A DNA stretch of 10,905 bases, taken from the NCBI GenBank assembly GCA_041484845.1, contig JBGPIK010000220.1, forward strand, positions 1-10,905, given 5' to 3'. Each line of letters opens with the position of its first letter. Position 1 is the first letter of the stretch. A program made the translations under genes and the position numbers. This document shows positions 4,943 to 10,905 of this stretch, in pieces. The DNA is from JBGPIK01 sp041484845. GTDB lineage: Bacteria > Desulfobacterota > Binatia > UBA9968. A model generated the notes under the pieces. The model was not told the origin of the DNA. It saw nothing but the letters and a program-made list of their open reading frames with translations, and did not search any database.

Positions 4943-6937
4943 ATGCTAACGACAATCGAAAAAATTCTTTTTATTCTGCTCGCCGTAGCTGCTCTGTATT
5001 ATGGAGGCAAGCGATTTTATGACGTCTATAGAACGATCATGAGGGGCAGGCCCGATTCTCGGCTCGATCATCTCGGTGAAAGGATCGTACGGGCCGTCTG
5101 GCTGGTGCTGACGCAACAACCGGTGTTCAAGGCTCGCCCTATCGTTTCTTTTCTCCACTCTCTCATCTTTTATGGCTTCGTCTTTTATTTCCTTGTCAAC
5201 GTTATTGATGTCTTCGAAGGCTTTTTCGCTTTTGAAACCCGGGGCGGTGGTTGGAGCCTTTTCAATGTCGCGGCTGATATTTTAACAGCTGCGGTTCTGA
5301 TCGGAATTATCGGAATGGTGATTCGCCGCCGAATTGTCCGTCCCAAAGATTTTAGCTTTGCGCCCAATGTGCCGCTACAGCCCGAGGTTCCTGCGGGTAT
5401 CTCCCGTGATTCTGCGATTGTCGCCGGCTTCATTATGTTTCATGTGGGCTGCCGACTTATGTTTAAGGCGACACAGCTGGGTGTAGAAGGCGCCGATGTT
5501 TTCCAACCTGTCGGTTCGCTATTTGCTCATTTGTACTCGGGCGTGAGTCCCGTTATCGTCGTAGGACTGGGCCATTGTTTCTGGTGGGGGGCGCTCGGCT
5601 CAATTCTACTGTTCATCCCTTATTTCCCGCGTTCCAAACATATCCATCTCTTCATGGCGCCGATCAATTTAGCGCTGAAAAAAACTAACCCGGGAACCTT
5701 GCAGCCGATGGATTTTGAGAACGAGGAGGTGTTCGGCGCATCAAAATTGGAGGAGTTTAGTTGGCCGCGCTTGCTGGATGCCTACAGTTGCATCATGTGC
5801 AATCGCTGCCAGGATGTATGTCCCGCGACGACGACGGGCAAAGCGCTTAGCCCGGCTGCCATCTTGATCAACGAGCGCTTCGAACTCAATAAGATTTTCT
5901 CTGACTTTGCTGCCGGCGGAGAAAGCCCTCGACCGCTCCTTGATTTTGCTCTTAACGAAGAAGCGGCCTGGGCCTGCACCACGTGCAACGCTTGTGTGGA
6001 GATCTGCCCGGTGGGCAATGAGCAGATGCTGCACATTATCGATGTGCGTCGCGAGCGGGTCCTCGCGGCGGCGAAATTTCCCAACGGTCTGAAAACTGCG
6101 TTCAACAACATGGAACGCGCCGGGAATCCTTGGGGGATTGCGGCGGAAGAACGAATGGTATGGGCGAAGGATTTACCGTTTGCGGTTCCGACTGTGGAAC
6201 AAAAAAGGGATCCCGAAGTTCTTTTTTGGGTCGGTTGTGCGGTTGCCTTTGACTCGCGCGCGCAAAAAATAGCACGCAGCATGGCTGAGATTTTCAATAG
6301 CGCCGGTGTCGATTGGGCGGTCATCGGTAAGGAGGAGAAGTGTACGGGAGACGCGGCGAGGCGGTCGGGGAACGAATATTTGTTCGCTCAAATGGCTATG
6401 GAGAATGTCGCGGCATTAAATGCGATTAAACCTAAGCTCATCGTGACGACATGTCCGCACTGTTTTCATACTCTCGCCAACGAATACCCGCAGTTCGGCG
6501 GTAATTATAAGGTAAAGCATCACACCGTTTTCATCGATGAACTCATTCGGCAAGGCAAACTCAGGCTTGCGCCGGTTAACAACGGCGCGGTGACATACCA
6601 CGATCCATGCTACCTGGGACGCCACAACGGCGTCTACGACCAGCCGCGCGCGCTGATTCAAGCCGCCGGAGGGCGATTAACGGAACCGGATCGCAATCGT
6701 AATCGAGGCTTCTGCTGCGGTGCCGGCGGCGGGCAATTCTGGAAAGAGGAAGAAAAGGGTATCGAACGGGTGAGCACGAACCGTTATCGGGAACTCAAAC
6801 AAACCGGAGCGAAAACCCTCGCGACCGGTTGTCCATTTTGCATGCGGATGATGACGGAGGAGACGGCCAAGGAGGAAGAGCCTACGGTGGAGGTCTTGGA
6901 CGTTGCGGAAATCACGGCGCGAAGCCTGATAAGATAA
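4943..6937 (+). CDS. Membrane-bound HdrD-like Fe-S oxidoreductase, probable ETF:quinone oxidoreductase type
   Basis: A 664-residue inner-membrane redox protein. Residues 1-235 hold about five hydrophobic segments with several His residues (in SFLHSL, MFHVG, FAHLY, GLGHCFWW, HIHLF), like the cytochrome b/NarI-type unit that carries heme b. The soluble part has two 4Fe-4S motifs (Cys283-x2-286-x2-289 with 293-Pro; Cys345-x2-348-x2-351 with 355-Pro), then two CCG-type Cys-rich domains as in HdrD/GlpC (Cys467, CPHC at 504-507; Cys556, CCG at 591-593, CPFC at 630-633). All these cysteines are intact. Proteins of this layout include the ETF:(methyl)menaquinone oxidoreductases, which take electrons from acyl-CoA dehydrogenases via electron transfer flavoprotein into the quinone pool; others serve glycolate or lactate oxidation. 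No etfAB or acyl-CoA dehydrogenase gene is in the window, so the donor is inferred. The gene lies downstream of iclR and 1 nt before the DUF192 gene. Confidence 0.85.
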   Translation: MLTTIEKILFILLAVAALYYGGKRFYDVYRTIMRGRPDSRLDHLGERIVRAVWLVLTQQPVFKARPIVSFLHSLIFYGFVFYFLVNVIDVFEGFFAFETRGGGWSLFNVAADILTAAVLIGIIGMVIRRRIVRPKDFSFAPNVPLQPEVPAGISRDSAIVAGFIMFHVGCRLMFKATQLGVEGADVFQPVGSLFAHLYSGVSPVIVVGLGHCFWWGALGSILLFIPYFPRSKHIHLFMAPINLALKKTNPGTLQPMDFENEEVFGASKLEEFSWPRLLDAYSCIMCNRCQDVCPATTTGKALSPAAILINERFELNKIFSDFAAGGESPRPLLDFALNEEAAWACTTCNACVEICPVGNEQMLHIIDVRRERVLAAAKFPNGLKTAFNNMERAGNPWGIAAEERMVWAKDLPFAVPTVEQKRDPEVLFWVGCAVAFDSRAQKIARSMAEIFNSAGVDWAVIGKEEKCTGDAARRSGNEYLFAQMAMENVAALNAIKPKLIVTTCPHCFHTLANEYPQFGGNYKVKHHTVFIDELIRQGKLRLAPVNNGAVTYHDPCYLGRHNGVYDQPRALIQAAGGRLTEPDRNRNRGFCCGAGGGQFWKEEEKGIERVSTNRYRELKQTGAKTLATGCPFCMRMMTEETAKEEEPTVEVLDVAEITARSLIR

Positions 6938-6938
6938 T

Positions 6939-7400
6939 ATGCGCGTCGCCCGCCCATGTTTGCTCGCGTTGCTTGCGCTTTGTTTCACCATGACGGCTTG
7001 CCAGGCACAACCTAAAGTCATTATTGCGACCCAAGAGGGGCGCGAGATTGCCTTCGAGGTTGAAATCGCCGATACGCCCGCTAAGAGGGAACTCGGACTG
7101 CAATATCGTCGTGAACTCCCTGCGGATCGAGGAATGATCTTTTTATTTCCGCACGAGGCTGAGCAGACCTTCTGGATGAAAAATACTCCGATCCCGCTGG
7201 ACATGATCTTTATCAATAGCGACCGCCGGATTATCGGGATTGCAGAACAAGCCGTTCCATTTTCGCTTGATCCGCGCTCCGTAGGACGCGCCAGCCGCTT
7301 CGTGCTTGAAGTGAACGGGGGGCTTTCCAAACGTTACGGCATCCAAGCCGGCGACTCGGTTCGCTTCCAAGGTATATCGGCGGAAAGTGCCACGGAATAA
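6939..7400 (+). CDS. DUF192 lipoprotein or secreted protein
   Basis: A 153-residue exported protein of the DUF192 family, whose function is not established. The N-terminus has a basic start, a hydrophobic stretch (residues 7-19) and MTAC21, an imperfect lipobox; it may be lipid-anchored or simply secreted. The DUF192 core runs from about residue 35 to 148 and shows the characteristic blocks FEVEIADTPAKRELGLQYR, GMIFLFP, FWMKNTPIPLDMIFI and the late AGD. The ATG lies 1 nt after the stop of the Fe-S oxidoreductase gene, so the two are almost certainly one transcript with coupled translation; I see no SD. Whether the two proteins work together is not known. The transcript ends at the hairpin directly following the stop codon. 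Confidence 0.9.
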   Translation: MRVARPCLLALLALCFTMTACQAQPKVIIATQEGREIAFEVEIADTPAKRELGLQYRRELPADRGMIFLFPHEAEQTFWMKNTPIPLDMIFINSDRRIIGIAEQAVPFSLDPRSVGRASRFVLEVNGGLSKRYGIQAGDSVRFQGISAESATE

Positions 7401-7402
7401 AA

Positions 7403-7433
7403 AAGGATCAAAAGCGTACAGCTTTTGATCCTT
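7403..7433 (-). terminator. Intrinsic terminator shared by two convergent genes
   Basis: A perfect 13-bp inverted repeat (AAGGATCAAAAGC at 7403-7415 and GCTTTTGATCCTT at 7421-7433) with a 5-nt loop, placed between convergent genes. On the minus strand the stem runs into TTTTTT, making a standard terminator for the GAPDH-like gene. On the plus strand it starts 2 nt after the DUF192 stop and is followed by CTTCTATT-like sequence, so it should also stop that transcript, less strongly. Confidence 0.88.
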
Positions 7434-7460
7434 CTATTAACTACCGAATCGCGGGCCAGA

Positions 7461-8528
7461 TCAGATCTCGTCGAAAAAGTATGGTCGCACAGGCGTTAGT
7501 TTTTCCTCGTAGGAGTCCGGATAGAAGAACCACAAAGTTGCGGCCAGGCTGCTGAACAACGAGTTCCCGTCCTGCGGCGTGAAACAAGTTCCAATAATTT
7601 CTTTGTGCTCATGAATCGCCAGGCTCTGAGTCACGATCACCGTCTGATTCAATATCCTACCGAATAAGCCATGATCTCGTCCGAAGGAAAAAACCGAGGC
7701 CGATGATTTCTTGTTAGTTAAGGCAACCCTGCGGGTCGTTTTGAGCCGCCGCATTAACTCGTCCTTATCGATCCCGCGGCGCAATCTTAGATTAAAGTGA
7801 ATGGTGTGCATGTACTGGGTGTTTAGTTTTAAAGCGGAAGAGAAAATGTTCAAGTCCAATCCCAAAGTCTTAAATAAGTCGTGAGCGTCCCGTCCCTGAT
7901 GGGTGCCGAACTTAACGTCGTCATGTTTGCCGGCTTCAGGAGCCGGGATGAAGTCACCTTCTTGGCTTAGGTCGTTGGCGCGCCGCATGCAGACGAAGCG
8001 GCTTTCCTCGAGGTTGTCTTCCTTTTCCGGACCCAACGCGATGGTGTCGATCAGCACGGCCAGGTTGTGCGTATTGCAGCTGACAACTTGGATAAACTGA
8101 TCTTGACCTTTGACCAGTGCTTTGTCATTGATGCCGCGGGCGTACTTCTTACCGAAACCGTCTTCACTGCCCTGGGCGATAAAGCCGCGGCCGTTTCCGG
8201 CATATTTGTTGTAGAGTTTTTCTTTGTTTTCGTTTCCCACCGGAGTGCAGTCGATGATGACGCTGGCGCGCTCGATGGCTTCCTCCGCCTCAAAGTTAGG
8301 CTCCATCCCCATATCGATGAAATTTTTCCGGCGCTCTTTATCGACGGCGAGTTTCGCTCCCTTTTTACCCAGCACGATGACCTTGGAGCGGTCGGTGAGC
8401 AGGGGGGTCCGCTTGTGAAACGTTACTTCATCGATCCCAAACTGCTCGCGGAATGTGGAAAGAATGCCGATCAGCGGCTCGCCAATGGTGCCGGTGCCGA
8501 CGACGTGGACGATTTTTTTCTGTGCCAT
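7461..8528 (-). CDS. Archaeal-type (type II) glyceraldehyde-3-phosphate dehydrogenase-like protein
   Basis: A 355-residue cytoplasmic dehydrogenase resembling archaeal GAPDH, which oxidises glyceraldehyde 3-phosphate with NAD(P). The N-terminal Rossmann fold starts HVVGTGTIGEP (residues 8-18). The blocks IIDCTPVGNENKEKLY, GFIAQGSED and QVVSCNTHNL match archaeal GAPDH's VDTTPNG, IFQGGEK and RVVSCNTT. The catalytic Cys is Cys151, followed by Asn152. Later MRRANDLSQ-GDFIPAP, THQGRDAHDLF and TQYMHTIHFNLRL match the archaeal VRR-D, SHHG-DV and TLMHMHF blocks. It is slightly longer than the archaeal enzymes (about 340 residues), and the C-terminal half is diverged. The ATG at 8528 has AGGA 7 nt upstream; an 18-codon longer reading would start upstream of the predicted transcript start. 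True GAPDH activity is not proven: it might act on another phosphorylated aldehyde. It is divergent from tldD with no glycolytic neighbours. Confidence 0.8.
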   Translation of the reverse strand: MAQKKIVHVVGTGTIGEPLIGILSTFREQFGIDEVTFHKRTPLLTDRSKVIVLGKKGAKLAVDKERRKNFIDMGMEPNFEAEEAIERASVIIDCTPVGNENKEKLYNKYAGNGRGFIAQGSEDGFGKKYARGINDKALVKGQDQFIQVVSCNTHNLAVLIDTIALGPEKEDNLEESRFVCMRRANDLSQEGDFIPAPEAGKHDDVKFGTHQGRDAHDLFKTLGLDLNIFSSALKLNTQYMHTIHFNLRLRRGIDKDELMRRLKTTRRVALTNKKSSASVFSFGRDHGLFGRILNQTVIVTQSLAIHEHKEIIGTCFTPQDGNSLFSSLAATLWFFYPDSYEEKLTPVRPYFFDEI

Positions 8529-8561
8529 AGCGATATCCTGCAGGTTTCCTAAGATGAGCGG

Positions 8562-8590
8562 ATTGTAACCCAAGCTCTGCAACGGATCAA
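8562..8590 (-). promoter_or_regulatory. Sigma70 promoter of the GAPDH-like gene
   Basis: On the minus strand TTGATC (8590-8585) and TACAAT (8567-8562) are separated by exactly 17 bp, a strong match. The predicted start near 8555 gives a 5' leader of about 27 nt with AGGA before the ATG at 8528. Confidence 0.65.
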
Positions 8591-8705
8591 TACATCATTG
8601 CTCCAAAGACGGCCTCCAAACGGAGACGCCCCTAGGCAGGACTTGTCGCGGCCGTTACTTTCACAACGCGTACTTGTATGGTAAAAATTTTAAAGGGAGA
8701 TCGCC

Positions 8706-10157
8706 ATGCCAGAGGAAACGTTACCCGCTCAATCTTTTTTTGATGAGAATTTCGGTATCAGAGCCCGTGAGCTGGAAAAAGTTCTCGCGGCGGCTCTCGG
8801 CAAGAAGGCGGATTATGCCGATCTGTTCTTCGAATATCGGCGCACCGAGGGCATCGGCCTGGAAGAAGGGCTGGTCAAAAATTGTTCTCAATCCACCGCC
8901 AACGGTGTCGGCGTCCGGGTTTTGGCTGAAGCCAAAACCGGTTATGCCTATACCGACGACATCACGATTGAAAATCTAGAGCTGGCGGCGCGGACAGCCC
9001 AGTATATCGCGCAAAATCGCGAGTCCCAGATGCCGGTTGCCGTTGGCCGTGCGATCGGGCAGGCGCACAATCTCTATCCGATCAAAGTTCCAGTCAATGA
9101 CGTCGCCCTTGAAACAAAAGTGGCACTGCTGTACGAGATCGACAAATTCACGCGTAATCTTGACGCGCGGGTAAAGAACGTTTTTGTCTCGCTCGCCAGC
9201 GAATACAAAATTATCCTAGTCGCCGCGTCCCAAGGATTGGTTATCGGCGATATCCAGCCGCTCACCCGTCTTAATGTTACTTGCATCGTTGAGGAAAACG
9301 GCCAGCGCCAGGTGGGCGGTTTCGGTGGCGGTGGGCGGGTGGAATTCGGTTTCTTCGTCGACGCCAAGGACTACGAACGCTATGCGCGCGAAGCGGTGCG
9401 CCAAGCGGTTCTTAATCTCAACGCGCAGGACGCGCCCGCCGGAACCATGGACGTTGTGCTGGGGCCGGGTTGGCCGGGCATTCTTTTGCATGAAGCCATC
9501 GGCCACGGTCTTGAAGGCGATTTTAATCGCAAAAAGACTTCGGCATTCAGCGACCGCATCGGCCAGCGGGTCGCTTCCGAGCTTTGCACGGTGGTCGATG
9601 ACGGCACTCTGCCGTCGCGCCGTGGATCGGTTAATCTGGACGATGAAGGCACGCCGACCCACCGAACGATCTTGATCGAAAAAGGAATTCTCAAGGGGTA
9701 TCTTCAGGACAAGTTGAATGCCGGACTGATGAAGATGTCGCTCACCGGCAACGGACGACGCGAAGGCTACGCGCATATCCCGATACCGCGCATGACTAAT
9801 ACCTTCATGATGGCTGGCGAAAGCGCCCCGGAAGACATCATCCGCACGGTGAAAAAAGGGCTTTACGCAGTTTCGTTCGGCGGCGGCCAGGTCGATATCA
9901 CGAACGGAAAGTTTGTTTTTTCCGCCAATGAAGCCTATCTGATCGAGGATGGCAAAGTGACGCGGCCGGTCAAAGGAGCCACGTTGATCGGCAACGGTCC
10001 GGACGTGCTCACGCGGGTTTCGATGGTAGGTGCGGATCTCAAGTTAGACGAAGGCGTCGGCACCTGCGGCAAGGACGGCCAGTCCGTCCCGGTCGGAGTC
10101 GGGCTGCCGACGATCAAAATTGATGGTTTGACGGTTGGCGGCACGGCCACGCACTAA
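8706..10157 (+). CDS. tldD: Metalloprotease subunit TldD
   Basis: A 483-residue cytoplasmic protein, subunit of the TldD/TldE zinc protease that in E. coli processes microcin B17 precursor and degrades CcdA and unfolded small peptides. The metal site HEAIGH is at residues 262-267 (His262, Glu263, His266), within LLHEAIGHGLEGDFNRKKTS. Cys454 in GTCGKDGQ matches the third ligand, at the same numbering as I recall for E. coli TldD. The N-terminal domain (FFEYRRTEGIGLEEGLVKN, then GVGVRVLAEAKTGYAYTDD) and the C-terminal end (PVGVGLPTIKIDGLTVGGT) are typical; length is normal. The ATG at 8706 follows GGGAGA with a 6-nt gap. It is followed by its partner tldE in the same direction. No natural substrate, such as a RiPP precursor, is visible nearby, so this is most likely the general housekeeping pair. 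Confidence 0.97.
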   Translation: MPEETLPAQSFFDENFGIRARELEKVLAAALGKKADYADLFFEYRRTEGIGLEEGLVKNCSQSTANGVGVRVLAEAKTGYAYTDDITIENLELAARTAQYIAQNRESQMPVAVGRAIGQAHNLYPIKVPVNDVALETKVALLYEIDKFTRNLDARVKNVFVSLASEYKIILVAASQGLVIGDIQPLTRLNVTCIVEENGQRQVGGFGGGGRVEFGFFVDAKDYERYAREAVRQAVLNLNAQDAPAGTMDVVLGPGWPGILLHEAIGHGLEGDFNRKKTSAFSDRIGQRVASELCTVVDDGTLPSRRGSVNLDDEGTPTHRTILIEKGILKGYLQDKLNAGLMKMSLTGNGRREGYAHIPIPRMTNTFMMAGESAPEDIIRTVKKGLYAVSFGGGQVDITNGKFVFSANEAYLIEDGKVTRPVKGATLIGNGPDVLTRVSMVGADLKLDEGVGTCGKDGQSVPVGVGLPTIKIDGLTVGGTATH

Positions 10158-10168
10158 GTATAAAAAAT

Positions 10169-10253
10169 AGTTCCAATCGTTCCAGACGTTCAAAATGTTC
10201 CAATCGTGTCGAGGCACTGATTGGAACGACTGGAACCGTTGGAACTCATTGAG
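10169..10253. repeat. Inverted array of 9-bp repeats forming a long hairpin between tldD and tldE
   Basis: Four 9-bp units related to TTCCAATCG run at 10171-10206 (TTCCAATCG, TTCCAGACG, TTCAAAATG, TTCCAATCG). They are followed by three inverted units at 10218-10244 (TGATTGGAA, CGACTGGAA, CCGTTGGAA) and a degenerate fourth. The arms pair: 10169-10185 with 10230-10246 (15 of 17 positions), and 10197-10205 with 10219-10227 (9 of 9), around a 13-nt loop. No T-run follows, so it is not an intrinsic terminator; it sits just before the tldE SD. It may stabilise the tldD message, tune tldE expression, or be a dispersed genomic repeat. Confidence 0.75.
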
Positions 10254-10259
10254 GCTAAC

Positions 10260-10905
10260 ATGGAACGAATGGGACTGAGTCAAAAACTGGGCAGCGAAAT
10301 TCTTGCGATGGCCCAAGCCCAAGGCGCGTCACAGGGCGATGTGGTGATGGCGGAGAGCGACTCGTTCTTCGTTACGGTTCGCCTCGGTGAAGTGGAAAAA
10401 ATCAGTCAAGCCCAGGAAAAGCGTCTCGGTTTGCGGTTGTTCTTCGGTTCGAGCTCGGGGTCCGCTTCGACTTCGGACATATCCAGAAAATCAATCGAAC
10501 GACTGGTCAACGACACCGTGCAAATGGCTCGGGCCACAGCTCAGGACCCGTACGGCGGGTTGCCGCCGACAGGCGACCTCGCGCGGGATCTTCCCGATTT
10601 TGATCTGGTGGACGAAGCGGCGCGACGGGTCTCGGTTGAAGAAAAAATCCAGATGGCACTGGACACGGAGAAAAGCGCCCTGAATTATGACCCGCGTATC
10701 ACGAACTCGGAGGGCGAGTTTTCCAACCAATTCGGCCGGGTCATCTACGTGACCAGCCACGGCTTTTCCGGTGAGTATTGCGGTTCTATGTTCGGGCACT
10801 CCGTGGCGCCCGTCGCCGCGCAAAACGGTTCCATGCAGCGTGACTACTGGTATTCGTCCAATCGTAAATTTTCGCGCCTCGAATCTTCCCAACGTGTGGG
10901 CGAAA
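10260..10905 (+). CDS. tldE: TldE/PmbA metalloprotease partner, N-terminal part, cut by the window edge
   Basis: The first 215 codons of the TldD partner subunit; the frame stays open to the last base, so the C-terminal half lies outside the window. Recognisable PmbA/TldE features are the start (LSQKLGSEILAMAQAQGASQGDVVMAES), the VRLGEVEKISQAQEKRLGLRLFFG strand region, the segment PYGGLPP followed by DFDLVDEAARRVSVEEKIQMAL, and SEGEFSNQFGRVIYVTSHGFSG with Y-GSMFGHSV. TldE usually lacks the full metal-binding motif and completes the proteolytic chamber with TldD; that region is not in view. The ATG at 10260 has GAGG (10251-10254) 5 nt upstream. A TTG at 10221 is in frame and would translate part of the repeat hairpin, but it has no SD. 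It starts 102 nt after tldD and is probably in its operon. Confidence 0.93.
   Translation, partial: MERMGLSQKLGSEILAMAQAQGASQGDVVMAESDSFFVTVRLGEVEKISQAQEKRLGLRLFFGSSSGSASTSDISRKSIERLVNDTVQMARATAQDPYGGLPPTGDLARDLPDFDLVDEAARRVSVEEKIQMALDTEKSALNYDPRITNSEGEFSNQFGRVIYVTSHGFSGEYCGSMFGHSVAPVAAQNGSMQRDYWYSSNRKFSRLESSQRVGE

Noticed and set aside
6677..7330. 217-residue minus-strand open frame
   Set aside because: Antisense to the Cys-rich C-terminus of the oxidoreductase and to DUF192, both firmly identified.
9216..9776. 186-residue minus-strand open frame
   Set aside because: Antisense to the TldD catalytic region; no independent support.
10491..10892. 133-residue minus-strand open frame at the right end
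   Set aside because: The plus strand here encodes recognisable TldE sequence in a frame open to the window edge.
8706..10905. TldD/TldE as the maturation protease of a nearby RiPP or microcin cluster
   Set aside because: No precursor peptide, modifying enzyme or exporter is visible in the window; the pair looks like the widespread housekeeping form.

Overview
The window is 10.9 kb of ordinary-looking bacterial chromosome with moderate GC content. It has tight gene packing, Shine-Dalgarno (SD) sequences and sigma70-type promoters. It carries nine complete genes and one gene cut by the right edge. I see no transposase, phage gene, CRISPR array, tRNA or rRNA. The mix is a quinone-linked HdrD-type Fe-S membrane protein, two archaeal-type domains (a threonyl-tRNA editing domain and a type II GAPDH-like enzyme), IclR and tldD/tldE. 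It suggests a deep-branching, probably uncultivated bacterium of the Desulfobacterota/Binatota/NC10/Rokubacteria sort. That placement is an inference; no marker gene is present.

Left block, minus strand (194-3720): a promoter and attenuator-like leader precede trpE and trpG, which overlap by 4 bp (ATGA). After 12 nt comes a small stand-alone protein matching the editing domain of archaeal threonyl-tRNA synthetases. The usual trpD/trpC genes do not follow. Further downstream, behind its own promoter, is a lipoprotein with two SH3b domains. The trp leader can be read as a classical attenuator: a short leader ORF with one Trp codon, three mutually exclusive RNA pairings, and a terminator ending just before the trpE ATG.

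Middle block, plus strand (3815-7400): an IclR-family regulator is divergent from the trp genes, with TTTGAC repeats in its upstream region. It is followed by a 664-residue membrane protein with cytochrome b-like helices, two 4Fe-4S motifs and two cysteine-rich CCG-type domains, resembling electron-transfer-flavoprotein:quinone oxidoreductases. One nucleotide later comes a DUF192 lipoprotein, and the unit ends at a strong hairpin terminator shared with the convergent gene.

Right block (7461-10905): an archaeal-type (type II) GAPDH-like dehydrogenase on the minus strand, with a good promoter, is divergent from tldD. Next comes the start of tldE (pmbA), cut by the window edge. TldD and TldE form the known heteromeric metalloprotease. 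Their intergenic gap is filled by an inverted array of 9-bp repeats that folds into a long hairpin.

Main points for follow-up: the trp attenuator, the editing domain with apparently swapped active-site residues in the trp operon, the archaeal-type GAPDH relative, and the 9-bp repeat hairpin before tldE.
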